NCBI RefSeq assembly: GCF_024746795.1
Contig: NZ_CP080523.1
Span: forward strand, 620,001-684,000
Source of the DNA: Mesorhizobium sp. AR10
Lineage (GTDB): Bacteria > Pseudomonadota > Alphaproteobacteria > Rhizobiales > Rhizobiaceae
Direction: 5' to 3'
DNA: 64,000 nucleotides
Below are positions 20,005-28,387 of the stretch, in pieces. A program made the translations under genes and the position numbers. The notes under the pieces are model-generated. The model was not told the DNA's origin. It saw nothing but the letters and a program-made list of their open reading frames with translations, and searched no databases. Each line of letters starts with the position of its first letter. Position 1 is the first letter of the stretch.

Positions 20005-20229
20005 TGGAGAACGTCGCATAGGGAGAATTCAAGGAAGCACTAAAGGAAAATCGTCGATGTTTGCGTTAGCTCCAAGGAGCATTCTCGGCTCCGAGGAGCA
20101 TCTTCTGGTGTACGCCTTCCGGCATACGCCGAAACATCAATCAACTCGCATGTCGGTTGCGGCTTGGTTCTTCGGTGATCCGCGCAAGGTCCATCGCGTC
20201 AGCTCGACGCGACAAGCTCTCCATGCGTA
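19956..20229 (+). repeat. Duplicated nod-box leader, copy A (copy B at 27360-27600)
   Basis: Nod box plus about 220 bases of leader are repeated at 27360-27600. Shared stretches include AGGGAGAATTCAAGGAAG, CGATGTTTGCGTTAGCTCC, GTGTACGCCTTCCGGCATAC and GCGGCTTGGTTCTTCGGTGA. Copy A has about 15 extra bases near 20085. The similarity ends at the ACGCGACAA sequence, after which copy A runs into intact nodA and copy B into a nodA relic. Confidence 0.95.
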
Positions 20230-20270
20230 GGCGCTTATCTCAAAAACAGCAATCAAGATGAGGTATTTCC

Positions 20271-20861
20271 ATGGGCTCTGACGTACGGTGGAAGTTGTGC
20301 TGGGAAAATGAATTGCAACTGGCCGACCATGTCGAACTCTCCGATTTCTTTCTAAAGACTTATGGACGGCATGGGGCCTTCCTCGCAAAGCCATTCGAAG
20401 GCGGCCGTAGCTGGGCCGGTGCAAGGCCGGAATTCCGCGCAATCGGTTACGACGCGCACGGCATAGCGGCTCATATTGGCATACTGCGCCGCTTCATCAA
20501 AGTTGGCGAGGTCGATCTACTGGTGGCCGAAATTGGCTTATACGGGGTCCGTCCGGATCTTGAGGGACTCGGAATCAGCTTTTCACTGAGCGTTGTGTAC
20601 CCATTGCTGCAGCGGATGGGGGTTCCATTTGTGTTCGGCACGGTTCGGCAGGCAATGCGGAACCACGTTGAGAGGTTCTGCCGCGGCGGTCTGGCGAGCA
20701 TTGTGTCGGGGGTTGAGGTACGGTCCACCCTCGCAAATATACATCCCGACCTGCCGCCCACCCGCGTCGAGGACTTGATCGTCTTCGTTGCGCCAATTGG
20801 ACGCTCGATGGACGAGTGGCCGTCCGGCACCCTGATCGACCGAAACGGTCCAGAATTGTAA
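20271..20861 (+). CDS. nodA: Nodulation protein A, Nod-factor N-acyltransferase
   Basis: NodA attaches a fatty acyl chain to the free amino group of the chitin oligomer made by NodC and deacetylated by NodB. The 196 residues are the family length and are clearly Nod[78 protein letters not shown] and the C-terminus [11 protein letters not shown]. The start at 20271 sits about 265 bases after nod box 2. It heads the nodA-F-E-G group; NodA variants that accept polyunsaturated chains usually occur with nodFE. The nodB that normally follows is only a relic here. Confidence 0.97.
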   Translation: MGSDVRWKLCWENELQLADHVELSDFFLKTYGRHGAFLAKPFEGGRSWAGARPEFRAIGYDAHGIAAHIGILRRFIKVGEVDLLVAEIGLYGVRPDLEGLGISFSLSVVYPLLQRMGVPFVFGTVRQAMRNHVERFCRGGLASIVSGVEVRSTLANIHPDLPPTRVEDLIVFVAPIGRSMDEWPSGTLIDRNGPEL

Positions 20862-20869
20862 GCAGGACT

Positions 20870-21035
20870 ACACATGTGAGTGCCGGGTGATGCGCTGACG
20901 CCGACCTTTGAGGACTGGCCCAACCCACATTGCATACCGCAGATCCGTCATGTGCTGGCGCCACATCGGGTGCCGGCGACCTTCTTCGTCATCGGAGCCT
21001 ACGCCGCAGATCGGCCGGAACTCAGCCCGCCCTTA
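20870..21035 (+). pseudogene. nodB: nodB relic directly after nodA
   Basis: The DNA aligns with the first part of the intact nodB at 27717, with small deletions. In translation DWPNPHCIPQIRHVLAPHRV is followed by PATFFVIGAYAADRPEL, the N-terminal deacetylase segment, and then it stops. The catalytic TFDDGP motif is corrupted to TFEDWP. This shows that nodA here was once followed by nodB, as in other rhizobia. Confidence 0.9.
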
Positions 21036-21133
21036 TGAGCATGAGCTTTGTCGGTGGCTATTTTCGCAACGCGGCCCGTAGGAGTTGAGCCGCGTCCACG
21101 TCAAACCAGCTGAAATCGAAAGGAACAGACAGA

Positions 21134-21415
21134 ATGGCTGATCAACTCGCAACGGAAATCATTACCATAATCAAGAAACGCGTCGAATCTGAGAACTTTG
21201 CCGGAGCGTTTCGACCCATAGTCGGCGAAATAACGACCGAGACGGAAGTGACCGCGCTCGGCATCGATTCGCTGGGACTGGCGGACGTGCTCTGGGACCT
21301 CGAGCAAGCCTATGGCATTAAGATCGAAATGAACACATCGGAGGCGTGGTCGGATCTCCAGAATGTTGGCGACATCGTGAAAGCCATCCGCGGCTTGCTT
21401 GCTGAGGCAGCTTGA
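21134..21415 (+). CDS. nodF: Nodulation acyl carrier protein NodF
   Basis: NodF is the dedicated acyl carrier protein on which NodE builds the host-specific acyl chain. 93 residues; the phosphopantetheine serine is S46 in [18 protein letters not shown]. The pattern fits NodF ([27 protein letters not shown]). The start at 21134 has AAAGGA upstream. Its stop is directly followed by the nodE ATG, so the two are coupled. Confidence 0.95.
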   Translation: MADQLATEIITIIKKRVESENFAGAFRPIVGEITTETEVTALGIDSLGLADVLWDLEQAYGIKIEMNTSEAWSDLQNVGDIVKAIRGLLAEAA

Positions 21416-22624
21416 ATGGACAGGCGGGTCGTCATCACCGGAATAGGCGGGCTGTGCGGGCTGGGCACTGATGCCCCCTCCATCTGGAAAGAGATGCGCG
21501 AAGGTCGCTCAGCAATCGGCCCGATTGTCACTTCAGAGCTTCATGGGTTGACCGGCACGATCGGTGCCGAGATCAAGACGCTTCCTGAGCACGACATCGA
21601 CCGCAAGCAGCTCGTCACCATGGACCGCTTCAGCCTGCTTGCCGTGCTTGCAGCGCGGGAAGCCATGCGACAGGCCGGACTTTCCTGCGATGAACGAAAT
21701 GCCTATCGCTTCGGTGCGATAGTGGGCGTCGGCGGCAGCGGCTGGGAAGCGATCGAGGCAAGCTACCGCGCTCTCCTTTTGAACGGCGCGCGCCGTGCTG
21801 GCGTCATGGACGTACCCAAGGCGATGCCGAGTGCCGCTGCCGGCCAGGTCAGCATGAGCCTCGGCCTGCGCGGGCCGGTCTTCGGCGTCACCTCCGCCTG
21901 CGCCTCTGCCAACCATGCGATTGCCTCAGCCGTAGACCAGATAAGGTGCGGCCGGGCCGACGTGATGCTTGCCGGAGGCAGCGACGCGCCATTCGTATTT
22001 TGTGTGGTGAAAGCGTGGGAAGCAATGCGCGTGATTGCGCCAGATACCTGCAGGCCCTTCTCCTCCGACAGGAGGGGCTTGGTGCTGGGCGAGGGTGCGG
22101 GGATGGCAGTGCTGGAAAGCTATGAACATGCCACTGCTCGCGGCGCAACGATTATTGCCGAGATCGCCGGCATCGGCCTTTCCGCTGATGCCTTCAACCT
22201 CGTCGCGCCGGCTGTCGAAGGGCCGGAGGCGGCGATGCGCGCCTGCCTTGCCGATGCCGGGCTGAATGCCCAGGATGTCGACTACATCAATGCGCACGGC
22301 ACCGGCACCAAGGCCAATGATCGGATGGAGACGGAGGCGATCAAGCGAGTCTTCGGTGGCCACGCCAACTCGATGTCCATCTCTTCCACCAAGTCCATGC
22401 ACGCGCATTGCCTCGGCGCCGCGAGCGCGCTTGAAATGATCGCCTGCGTGATGGCAATCCAAGAGGGTGTCGTGCCGCCGACCGCCAATTATCGCGAGCC
22501 AGACCCGGATTGCGATCTCGATGTCACGCCCAACGTCGCGCGCGAGCGCAAGGTCCGCGTGGCACTGAGCAACGCCTTCGCCATGGCCGGCATGAACGCA
22601 GTTCTGGCATTCAGGCAGGTGTAG
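21416..22624 (+). CDS. nodE: Nodulation beta-ketoacyl synthase NodE
   Basis: NodE, a KAS II-type condensing enzyme, works with NodF to make the (poly)unsaturated acyl chain of the Nod factor, a main host-range determinant. 402 residues, typical. Cys-His-His are in [26 protein letters not shown] and [12 protein letters not shown]. The N-terminus [20 protein letters not shown] begins right after the nodF stop. NodE proteins also have a hydrophobic central region that determines acyl specificity; that cannot be judged by eye. Confidence 0.96.
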   Translation: MDRRVVITGIGGLCGLGTDAPSIWKEMREGRSAIGPIVTSELHGLTGTIGAEIKTLPEHDIDRKQLVTMDRFSLLAVLAAREAMRQAGLSCDERNAYRFGAIVGVGGSGWEAIEASYRALLLNGARRAGVMDVPKAMPSAAAGQVSMSLGLRGPVFGVTSACASANHAIASAVDQIRCGRADVMLAGGSDAPFVFCVVKAWEAMRVIAPDTCRPFSSDRRGLVLGEGAGMAVLESYEHATARGATIIAEIAGIGLSADAFNLVAPAVEGPEAAMRACLADAGLNAQDVDYINAHGTGTKANDRMETEAIKRVFGGHANSMSISSTKSMHAHCLGAASALEMIACVMAIQEGVVPPTANYREPDPDCDLDVTPNVARERKVRVALSNAFAMAGMNAVLAFRQV

Positions 22625-22901
22625 GACGACATGCCGGCAAGGTCACCTTCCGTATCCCGATGTTTGCGGAATCCCCGATCGGTCCGTAGCGGCCTCCTTG
22701 CTCAGGTGGGCTGAAGGGTTGGAGTGCAAGTACTTGCAGTAGCTCAGTGAAGCAGCAGATTGAGGTGATCACGTCGGTCATCCGGCGCCTGGAATTATCG
22801 TGGCCGAGACCTCTGCGCTGCGCGAGTTCGCGGCGAGGAAGCTGCCACGAACCGAGACTTCTGGCGCGGCGATGCTGCAGCATTTGAAAAGAGCATAATA
22901 A
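22625..22901. other. nodE-nodG spacer
   Basis: 277 bases, unusually long for an operon. A short frame (AETSALREFAARKLPRTETS) just before nodG reads protein-like but is not recognised; nodG may rely on read-through from nodE. Confidence 0.3.
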
Positions 22902-23639
22902 ATGTTGAAACTGACTGGCCGCAAGGCACTCGTCACCGGCGCATCCGGGGGCATCGGCGAGGCGATCGCCAGGGTGCTGCATGCGCAAGGCGCCGTCGTC
23001 GGCCTGCACGGCACGCGCGTCGAGAAACTGGAAACGCTGGCCGCTGAACTTGGCGACCGGGTCAAGCTGTTCCCGGCCAACCTGTCGAACCGCGACGAGG
23101 TCAAGGCGCTTGGCCAGAAGGCGGAGGCCGACCTCGAAGGTGTCGACATCCTGGTCAACAACGCCGGCATCACCAAGGACGGGCTGTTCGTGCGCATGTC
23201 GGATGCCGACTGGGACACCGTGCTCGAAGTCAACCTGACAGCCGTGTTCAGGCTGACCCGCGAACTCACCCATCCAATGATGCGCCGCCGCCACGGCCGC
23301 ATCATCAACATCACCTCGGTGGTCGGCGTCACCGGCAATCCCGGTCAGACCAATTACTGCGCCTCCAAGGCCGGCATGATCGGTTTTTCCAAATCGCTGG
23401 CGCAAGAGATCGCCACCCGCAACATCACCGTCAACTGCGTCGCCCCGGGCTTCATCGAATCGGCGATGACCGACAAGCTCAACGACAAGCAGAAAGAGGC
23501 GATCATGGCGGCGATCCCGACGCGCCGTATGGGCACCAGCGTTGAAGTCGCGTCCGCCGTCGCCTATCTCGCCTCCAACGAAGCCGCCTACGTCACCGGC
23601 CAGACCATCCATGTGAATGGCGGCATGGCGATGATCTGA
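22902..23639 (+). CDS. nodG: Nodulation protein G, 3-oxoacyl-ACP reductase
   Basis: A short-chain dehydrogenase of 245 residues, nearly identical in style to FabG. The NADPH motif is TGASGGIGEA, NNAGITKDGL follows, and the catalytic Ser-Tyr-Lys are in NITSVVGVTGNPGQTNYCASK. It ends VTGQTIHVNGGMAMI. It reduces 3-oxoacyl-ACP, so in the nod operon it would act in the first reduction after NodE, though chromosomal FabG can usually replace it. The name rests on its place behind nodFE. Its GC-rich codon use resembles a housekeeping gene and suggests more recent capture of fabG than nodFE. Confidence 0.93.
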   Translation: MLKLTGRKALVTGASGGIGEAIARVLHAQGAVVGLHGTRVEKLETLAAELGDRVKLFPANLSNRDEVKALGQKAEADLEGVDILVNNAGITKDGLFVRMSDADWDTVLEVNLTAVFRLTRELTHPMMRRRHGRIINITSVVGVTGNPGQTNYCASKAGMIGFSKSLAQEIATRNITVNCVAPGFIESAMTDKLNDKQKEAIMAAIPTRRMGTSVEVASAVAYLASNEAAYVTGQTIHVNGGMAMI

Positions 23640-23924
23640 GCACGGGCTGACCGGAGCTTACCTGTTCCAAAACGCCCTTGCGTCACGGTCCGCGACCTGC
23701 GCAACCAGCTATCTGCCACGAAGATCTGGGATTCATCCAGCATCACCGAAGGGGCAGCAATATGCGTGATTTCAGATAGCCCAGCATAGCGGCGTGATCA
23801 CCCTTGGCCGTCGGCCGCCCCGATGGCCGAGAGCCACAGGTAGTGGCGGCCGAGATTACGCGGGAGATGGGCCACCGTGCGGGTAGGCATCATGCGAGAG
23901 GTCTCCACTCTAACGAACTTAGGG

Positions 23925-24030
23925 GGCGAGTGCTTCCGCACGCGGTATTAGAATACGTTCGCGGCTGTTCATGGCAATATTTCATCGTGGAAAGAATCGT
24001 GCAGCCGCACGACGACATGGCCGGTTGGCT
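23925..24030 (-). pseudogene. nodD: nodD relic, copy B, distal piece
   Basis: On the minus strand SQPAMS appears directly next to the IS end, followed after a frameshift by RLHDSFHDEIL and MNSRERILIPRAEALAP, residues about 35-75 of NodD. It is continuous with the N-terminal piece at 27258-27350 if the 3.2 kb between them is removed. The rest of the gene is not recognisable in 23640-23924. Confidence 0.75.
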
Positions 24031-24042
24031 TAGGGTCCGGAC

Positions 24043-24801
24043 TCATAACCAGTAGCTGACGATTGCCGCGAGGCAGACGGCGGCGAGGAAGCTCGTCGCC
24101 GATCGATCGTATCGTGTGGCAATGCGGCGGAAATCCTTGAGCCGTCCAAACATCCGCTCGATGGCGTTGCGATCGCGGTATAGGAATGGCGAGAAGCAGT
24201 TCTTCCAGCGTCGGTTAGCTTTCGGCGGAATGTTCGGCATCGTCCCTTTGCCCTCGACCTTGTGCCGGATGGCATTGGTGTCATAGCCCTTGTCGGCGTG
24301 CAGGATCGGGCTCTTCGGCATCTGCTCCAGAAGCAAATCCGCGGCACTGCAATCGGCGACCTGGCCACCGGTCAAAAGGAAAGCGATTGGGCGGCACAGG
24401 CCGTCGGTCAGGGCGTGGATTTTCGTGGTTCGACCACCGCGCGATCGGCCGATCGCCTGATTTTGTTCCCCTCCTTTGCCGCCTGAGGCACATCGATGCG
24501 CCTTCACCGCCGAGGAGTCGATAAGCACCTCCGCGGGTGGTCCGCTAGCCGAGACCAAGGCATGGAAGATGTCGACCCAGACGCCCTTGGCCGCCCATCG
24601 GACGAAGCGATTGTAGAGCGTCTTGCGCGGGCCGTAGGCATCCGGTGCGTCGACCCAACGACCACCTGACCTCAGGACATGCACGATACCGCTGATCACC
24701 CGGCGATCATCAACCCGCGGTTTCCCGCGTGTGTCGGTTGGCAAGAGCGCCACGAGCCGCCCAAACTGCTCCTCGGTCAGCCAGAAATAATCGCGATTCA
24801 T
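24043..24801 (-). CDS. IS5-family transposase
   Basis: A single-frame DDE transposase of about 252 residues. The start MNRDYFWLTEEQFGRLVALL at 24801 is preferred to one at 24840. The order of motifs is IVHVLRSGGRWVDAPDAYGP, ALVSASGPPAEVLIDSSAVK (first Asp), GGRTTKIHALTDGLCRPIAF, ILHADKGYDTNAIR (second Asp) and YRDRNAIERMFGRLKDFRRI (Glu). The catalytic residues look intact. The stop codon lies within the left inverted repeat. It probably moves the element it lies in. Confidence 0.93.
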   Translation of the reverse strand: MNRDYFWLTEEQFGRLVALLPTDTRGKPRVDDRRVISGIVHVLRSGGRWVDAPDAYGPRKTLYNRFVRWAAKGVWVDIFHALVSASGPPAEVLIDSSAVKAHRCASGGKGGEQNQAIGRSRGGRTTKIHALTDGLCRPIAFLLTGGQVADCSAADLLLEQMPKSPILHADKGYDTNAIRHKVEGKGTMPNIPPKANRRWKNCFSPFLYRDRNAIERMFGRLKDFRRIATRYDRSATSFLAAVCLAAIVSYWL

Positions 24802-24938
24802 CCGTGTGTCTCCCTTTGGAGACCGTGAATCACGAAGCACATTCCGACGAAATCCCTGTTGATTCCATGCCCCCTTTGGACCACGATCCTTAGATCGGGC
24901 AAAGGCCGCGACCGGATGGTGGACTCAGGGGGATCGCA

Positions 24939-25935
24939 ATGCCCAACGCTTTCACTACTCTCGTCGGCATAGAGATCCCGATTGTCCAGGCGCCAATGGG
25001 TGGAGCTACGTCTCCGCAATTCGCGGCCGCGGTTAGCAATGCAGGCGGTCTCGGGATGCTCGCCCTCGGCTGGAGTCCGCCCGAAGCGGTACGCGCAGAA
25101 ATTCGGGCCACCAAGGCCCTGACCGAGCGACCATTCGGCGTCAATCTCGTGTTGACTTATCCGCAGGAGGAGCGCCTCGCGATCTGCTTAGAAGAAGGCG
25201 TGGCGGTAGTCTCATTTTTCTGGGGCCAGGCAGGCTCGCTGACGGTTGCGGCGCATCGTGGCGGGGCAACGGTGCTGCATACGGCAGGAAGCGCGGAACA
25301 GGCTCGGATATCAGCCGAGGATGGCGCGGACGCAATCGTCGCGCAAGGCTGGGAGGCCGGTGGCCACGTTTACGGTAGAGTTGCCACGATGGCGTTGGTT
25401 CCGGCAGTTGTTGACCAGGTCGCGCCGGTCCCCGTTCTTGCCGCCGGTGGCATTGCGGATGGACGCGGTCTAGCCGCGGCGATGGCACTTGGTGCCGCGG
25501 GCGCCCTGGATCGGTACCCGCTTTCTCGCGAGCATCGAAGCTCCAATCCATCCGCGCTATCGCGACCGCATCCTCACAGCCAAGGAGACGGACACAGAAT
25601 ACGGGACTGTTTTCAGCGTCGGCTGGCCCGACGCTCCGCACCGTAGCCTCCGCAACAAAACGATTGAAGCTTGGGAGGCGGCCGGACGCCCGCCGGTGGG
25701 TGGGCGTCCCAACGAAGGCGCGGTCGTTGCAAAGTCGCCACATGGTGATGTGGTTTCATACCAATCTCACACGCCGGGATCGGGTGACGAGGGCGATATT
25801 GATGCCCTTGCCCTATGGTCGGGCCAAGGCGTCAGCCTCGTCCGCCACGCCCAGCCCGCCGCTGAGATTGTCCGCGAAATGAGCGACGAGGCGCGGGCAA
25901 TACTCGCACGGCTTGGGAACGATCCATCTTTCTAA
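24939..25935 (+). pseudogene. Nitronate monooxygenase-like (NPD) gene with one frameshift
   Basis: A flavin TIM-barrel protein of the nitronate monooxygenase (2-nitropropane dioxygenase) family: IEIPIVQAPMGGATSPQFAA, GGLGMLALGW, FGVNLVL, DAIVAQGWEAGGH and [22 protein letters not shown]. Near 25500 one extra C shifts the frame; the next frame continues WIGTRFLASIEAPIHPRYRD to the end at 25935. Apart from this single base it is full length (about 330 residues), so decay is recent or the base is a sequencing error. It sits inside the inverted repeats of the neighbouring IS element. Confidence 0.85.
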
Positions 25936-26122
25936 CGTGGGAAGTACCGCCGATTTCAATCCCGGACTTATGGGTCCGGACCCTAGAGCATTTTGATAGA
26001 AGCATGCCCACGAGGGTTTGCGAGGTAGTTTGCGCATTCGGTGGATGTGGTTGTGTGGATGAGCTGGCGCATCTCAACCGCTCGCGCCTGAGAAACTGCC
26101 AAACCGCATTACGGGACACTAA

Positions 26123-27028
26123 GAGTCGGTTTGGAAAATCACGGATGGGCGTTTCTGCGTAGCATGATGCCGCCCATGGCGACGAGGATCATGGCCTGCG
26201 AGACATCGATGCGCTGCTCGTAATCGCGCACGAGGCGTCGCCACCGGATCATCCATCCGAACGTCCGTTCGACGACCCAGCGACGCGGTAGAACCTTGAA
26301 GCCTTTCTGGTCGTCGGAGCGGCGGATGATCTCGACGATGAAGTCGAGATAGCAGGCCTTATCCATCAGCTTGAGCCGGTCATAGGCCCCGTCGGCGAAG
26401 AGATACTTGACCCACGGCCAGCGTTTGCGGATGCCGTCGAGTATCGCCTGCGCACCCGCGCTGTCGGAGATGTCAGCGGTGGTCAGGTTGACCATCAGGA
26501 GCCGTCCGTCCGTATCGACCGCAATATGGCGCTTGCGCCCGACGATCTTCTTACCCGCGTCGTAGCCTCGTGCTTTTGCATGGGGTGCCTTGATCGACTG
26601 ACTATCAATCACACCAGCGCTGGGTGAAGGTTCGCGGCCCTGCCGCTCGCGGTCGAGCATCAGTTCCACGTCGTGGATCGTCTGAAACAGGAAGCGCCGT
26701 GCCAACTCGCGGAACCAGCTATAGACCGTCTGCCACGGCCCAAAATGAATGGGCAACATCCGCCACCCACAGCCTGAGCGCACCAGATAGCGCACCGCGT
26801 TGATTACCTCCCGAAAATCCACCTCGCGGGGACGCCCACGCCGACCAGGAACCGGCATCAGTGGCGCGATCCGCTCCCATTCCTCATCTGTCAGATCACA
26901 CGGATAACGCTTCGTCTTACGCGCGATCTTGGCAACACGGCCACGGCTCTGTTCGGTCCACATCCACGCTCTGAATCAGACTTCATGCGCAAACGAAACC
27001 CCTCAAATCCGATTTTCCAAACAGCCTC
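26123..27028. mobile_element. Complete IS5-family element with TAA target duplication
   Basis: The left inverted repeat GAGTCGGTTTGGAAAATC (26123-26140) and the right GATTTTCCAAACAGCCTC (27011-27028) match at 16 of 18 positions. TAA is duplicated on both sides (26120-26122 and 27029-27031), the TNA target typical of the ISL2 group. The 906-bp element holds one transposase gene and looks intact and recently moved. Confidence 0.92.
26139..26963 (-). CDS. IS5-family (ISL2-like) transposase
   Basis: A DDE transposase of 274 residues: [60 protein letters not shown] (first Asp), [20 protein letters not shown] (second Asp) and [18 protein letters not shown] (Glu). All motifs are intact in one frame. 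A shorter start at the second Met-like codon is possible. It fills the element from repeat to repeat. Confidence 0.94.
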   Translation of the reverse strand: MWTEQSRGRVAKIARKTKRYPCDLTDEEWERIAPLMPVPGRRGRPREVDFREVINAVRYLVRSGCGWRMLPIHFGPWQTVYSWFRELARRFLFQTIHDVELMLDRERQGREPSPSAGVIDSQSIKAPHAKARGYDAGKKIVGRKRHIAVDTDGRLLMVNLTTADISDSAGAQAILDGIRKRWPWVKYLFADGAYDRLKLMDKACYLDFIVEIIRRSDDQKGFKVLPRRWVVERTFGWMIRWRRLVRDYEQRIDVSQAMILVAMGGIMLRRNAHP

Positions 27029-27257
27029 TAAGATACCGCGTGCGGCCAGCTTCTGCCGATGCAGCGTCAGATTCGAGGTCTGCTCGATCCGCTCGATGAT
27101 GATGAACGCCCGATGCTCCAGAACGCTGTGGCGATGGCCACCCCAGGCCGAGCGCTACCCGTAGCTCGATAGCGCTGGACCACACAATGCGACGCCAAAG
27201 CGCGCCGCAAGCTGGCGGGCTAGTCCCGAAGATTGTTCGAAAGGGCTCGTGTCATCC

Positions 27258-27350
27258 GATGCTTCGGCTTACCGCGGCAGTGAGGCCGCGCCCGGCGAGC
27301 GCGCGTCGTACACCACGAGGAGATTTACATCGAGCCGTTTGAAAACGCAT
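27258..27350 (-). pseudogene. nodD: nodD relic, copy B, N-terminal piece
   Basis: Starting at 27350 on the minus strand, MRF is followed, after removal of one extra T, by KRLDVNLLVVYDA and then, in another frame, GLTAAVSRSI, the first ~33 residues of NodD. Similarity ends at the inserted DNA; the next NodD residues (SQPAMS) appear 3.2 kb away at 24030. The piece lies 10 bases from nod box 3. Confidence 0.78.
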
Positions 27351-27359
27351 GTCATCAGC

Positions 27360-27408
27360 TATCCAAAGCGTGGATGCATCTGATCGAAACAAACGATTTT
27401 ACCGATTT
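27360..27408 (+). promoter_or_regulatory. nod box 3 (nodBCIJ promoter)
   Basis: ATCCAAAGCGTGGATG, then ATCGAAACAAACGATTTTAC and CGATTT; an almost exact copy of nod box 2. It drives nodB, about 310 bases downstream, through a leader that includes a nodA relic. Confidence 0.95.
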
Positions 27409-27597
27409 TGCAGAACGTCGCATAGGGAGAATTCAAGGAAGTCCTAAAGGAACGTTGTCGATGTTTGCGTTAGCTCCGAGGAGCATTTTCTGGTGTACGC
27501 CTTCCGGCATACGCCCAACATCAATCAAGTCGCATGTCGATTGCGGCTTGGTTCTTCGGTGACCCGTGCACGGTCCATCGCGTCGACACGACGCGAC

Positions 27598-27720
27598 AAC
27601 CTCCCCATTCCATCCGGCACGGTTCGGCAGGCGATGCCGAACCATGTTGCGCCAATTCGATGCTCGATGGGCGAGTGGCCGCCCGGCACCCTAATCGATC
27701 GGAGCGTTCCGAACCTATGA
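27598..27720 (+). pseudogene. nodA: nodA relic just upstream of nodB
   Basis: The end of NodA is still readable: SGTVRQAMPNHV joined to API-CSMGEWPPGTLIDRS and a stop that overlaps the nodB start (ATGA). Compared with intact nodA, about 120 bp are missing between two CGTTG repeats, and the whole 5' part is gone. It shows that nodB was once preceded by a full nodA. Confidence 0.9.
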
Positions 27721-28373
27721 AAAATGTGGACTACATGTGCGAAGTGCCCAGTGACTGCGCTGACGGCACTCAAGATCGCAGCGTCTATTTGACGTTTGAC
27801 GACGGGCCCAATCCAGTTTGCACACCGCAGATCCTCGATTTGTTGGCGCAACATCGGGTGCCGGCGACGTTCTTCGTTATCGGTGCCCACGCAGCAGACC
27901 AGCCGGAACTCATCCGACGAATGATTACAGAAGGGCACGAGGTAGCCAATCACACGATGACTCATCCGGACCTGTCCAGATGCGAACCCGGCGAAGTCGA
28001 ACGTGAAATAGTCGAGGCAAGCAACGCCATCAGGATGGCGTGTCCCCAGGCCACGGTGCGGCGCATGCGCGCGCCGTATGGGGTCTGGACCGAGGACGTG
28101 CTCACTACGTCGGCGCGCGCTGGATTGGCATGCGTCCATTGGTCAGTTGACCCGCGAGACTGGGCTCGCCCTGGCGTCGACGCGATTGTCGATGAGGTGC
28201 TCACCGGTGTTGGGCCGGGCGCAATTGTGCTCTTGCACGACGGGTGGCCCGAGGAGTTGAAATCGGCCACTTACGCCAGTCTGCGTGACCAGACTGTCAC
28301 GGCGCTATCCCGTCTGATTCCAGCGCTGCATCACCGCGGTTTTGTAATCCGCCCGCTCCCTCAACATCACTGA
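27717..28373 (+). CDS. nodB: Nodulation protein B, chitooligosaccharide deacetylase
   Basis: NodB removes the acetyl group from the non-reducing end of the chitin oligomer so that NodA can acylate it. The start at 27717 gives MKNVDYMCEVPSDCADGTQD and 218 residues, the normal length. The carbohydrate-esterase 4 motifs are intact: TFDDGPNP (metal-binding Asp), HEVANHTMTHPDL (two His), RMRAPYGVWT, and LLHDGWPEE near the end. nodC starts 14 bases downstream. The first gene of the nodBCIJHPQ group. Confidence 0.97.
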   Translation: MKNVDYMCEVPSDCADGTQDRSVYLTFDDGPNPVCTPQILDLLAQHRVPATFFVIGAHAADQPELIRRMITEGHEVANHTMTHPDLSRCEPGEVEREIVEASNAIRMACPQATVRRMRAPYGVWTEDVLTTSARAGLACVHWSVDPRDWARPGVDAIVDEVLTGVGPGAIVLLHDGWPEELKSATYASLRDQTVTALSRLIPALHHRGFVIRPLPQHH

Positions 28374-28387
28374 ACATACGAGATCCC

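Larger units (their letters stand above)
24033..25983. mobile_element. IS5-family element, apparently with an enclosed passenger gene
   Basis: The left end GGGTCCGGACTCATAA (24033-24048) is matched by an inverted right end TTATGGGTCCGGACCC (25968-25983), flanked by TTAG and CTAG, the YTAR-type target of IS5 elements. Only the first 0.8 kb is transposase; the rest holds a broken nitronate monooxygenase gene. Either the element is 1.95 kb with a passenger, or the right end belongs to a second lost copy. No closer right end was found just upstream of the transposase gene. Confidence 0.6.

Noticed and set aside
22611..23612. 333-codon open frame on the minus strand across nodG
   Set aside because: It is the antisense of a GC-rich nodG with no known-protein pattern; codon structure belongs to the plus strand.
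23640..23924. C-terminal half of nodD copy B
   Set aside because: The minus strand has faintly LysR-like bits (TRTVAHLPRNLGRHY), but no clear NodD segment could be followed.
25832..26119. Minus-strand frame resembling the N-terminus of another transposase (SRNAVWQFLRRERLRC)
   Set aside because: Too short and too weak to assign; it lies between the two IS elements and could be chance.
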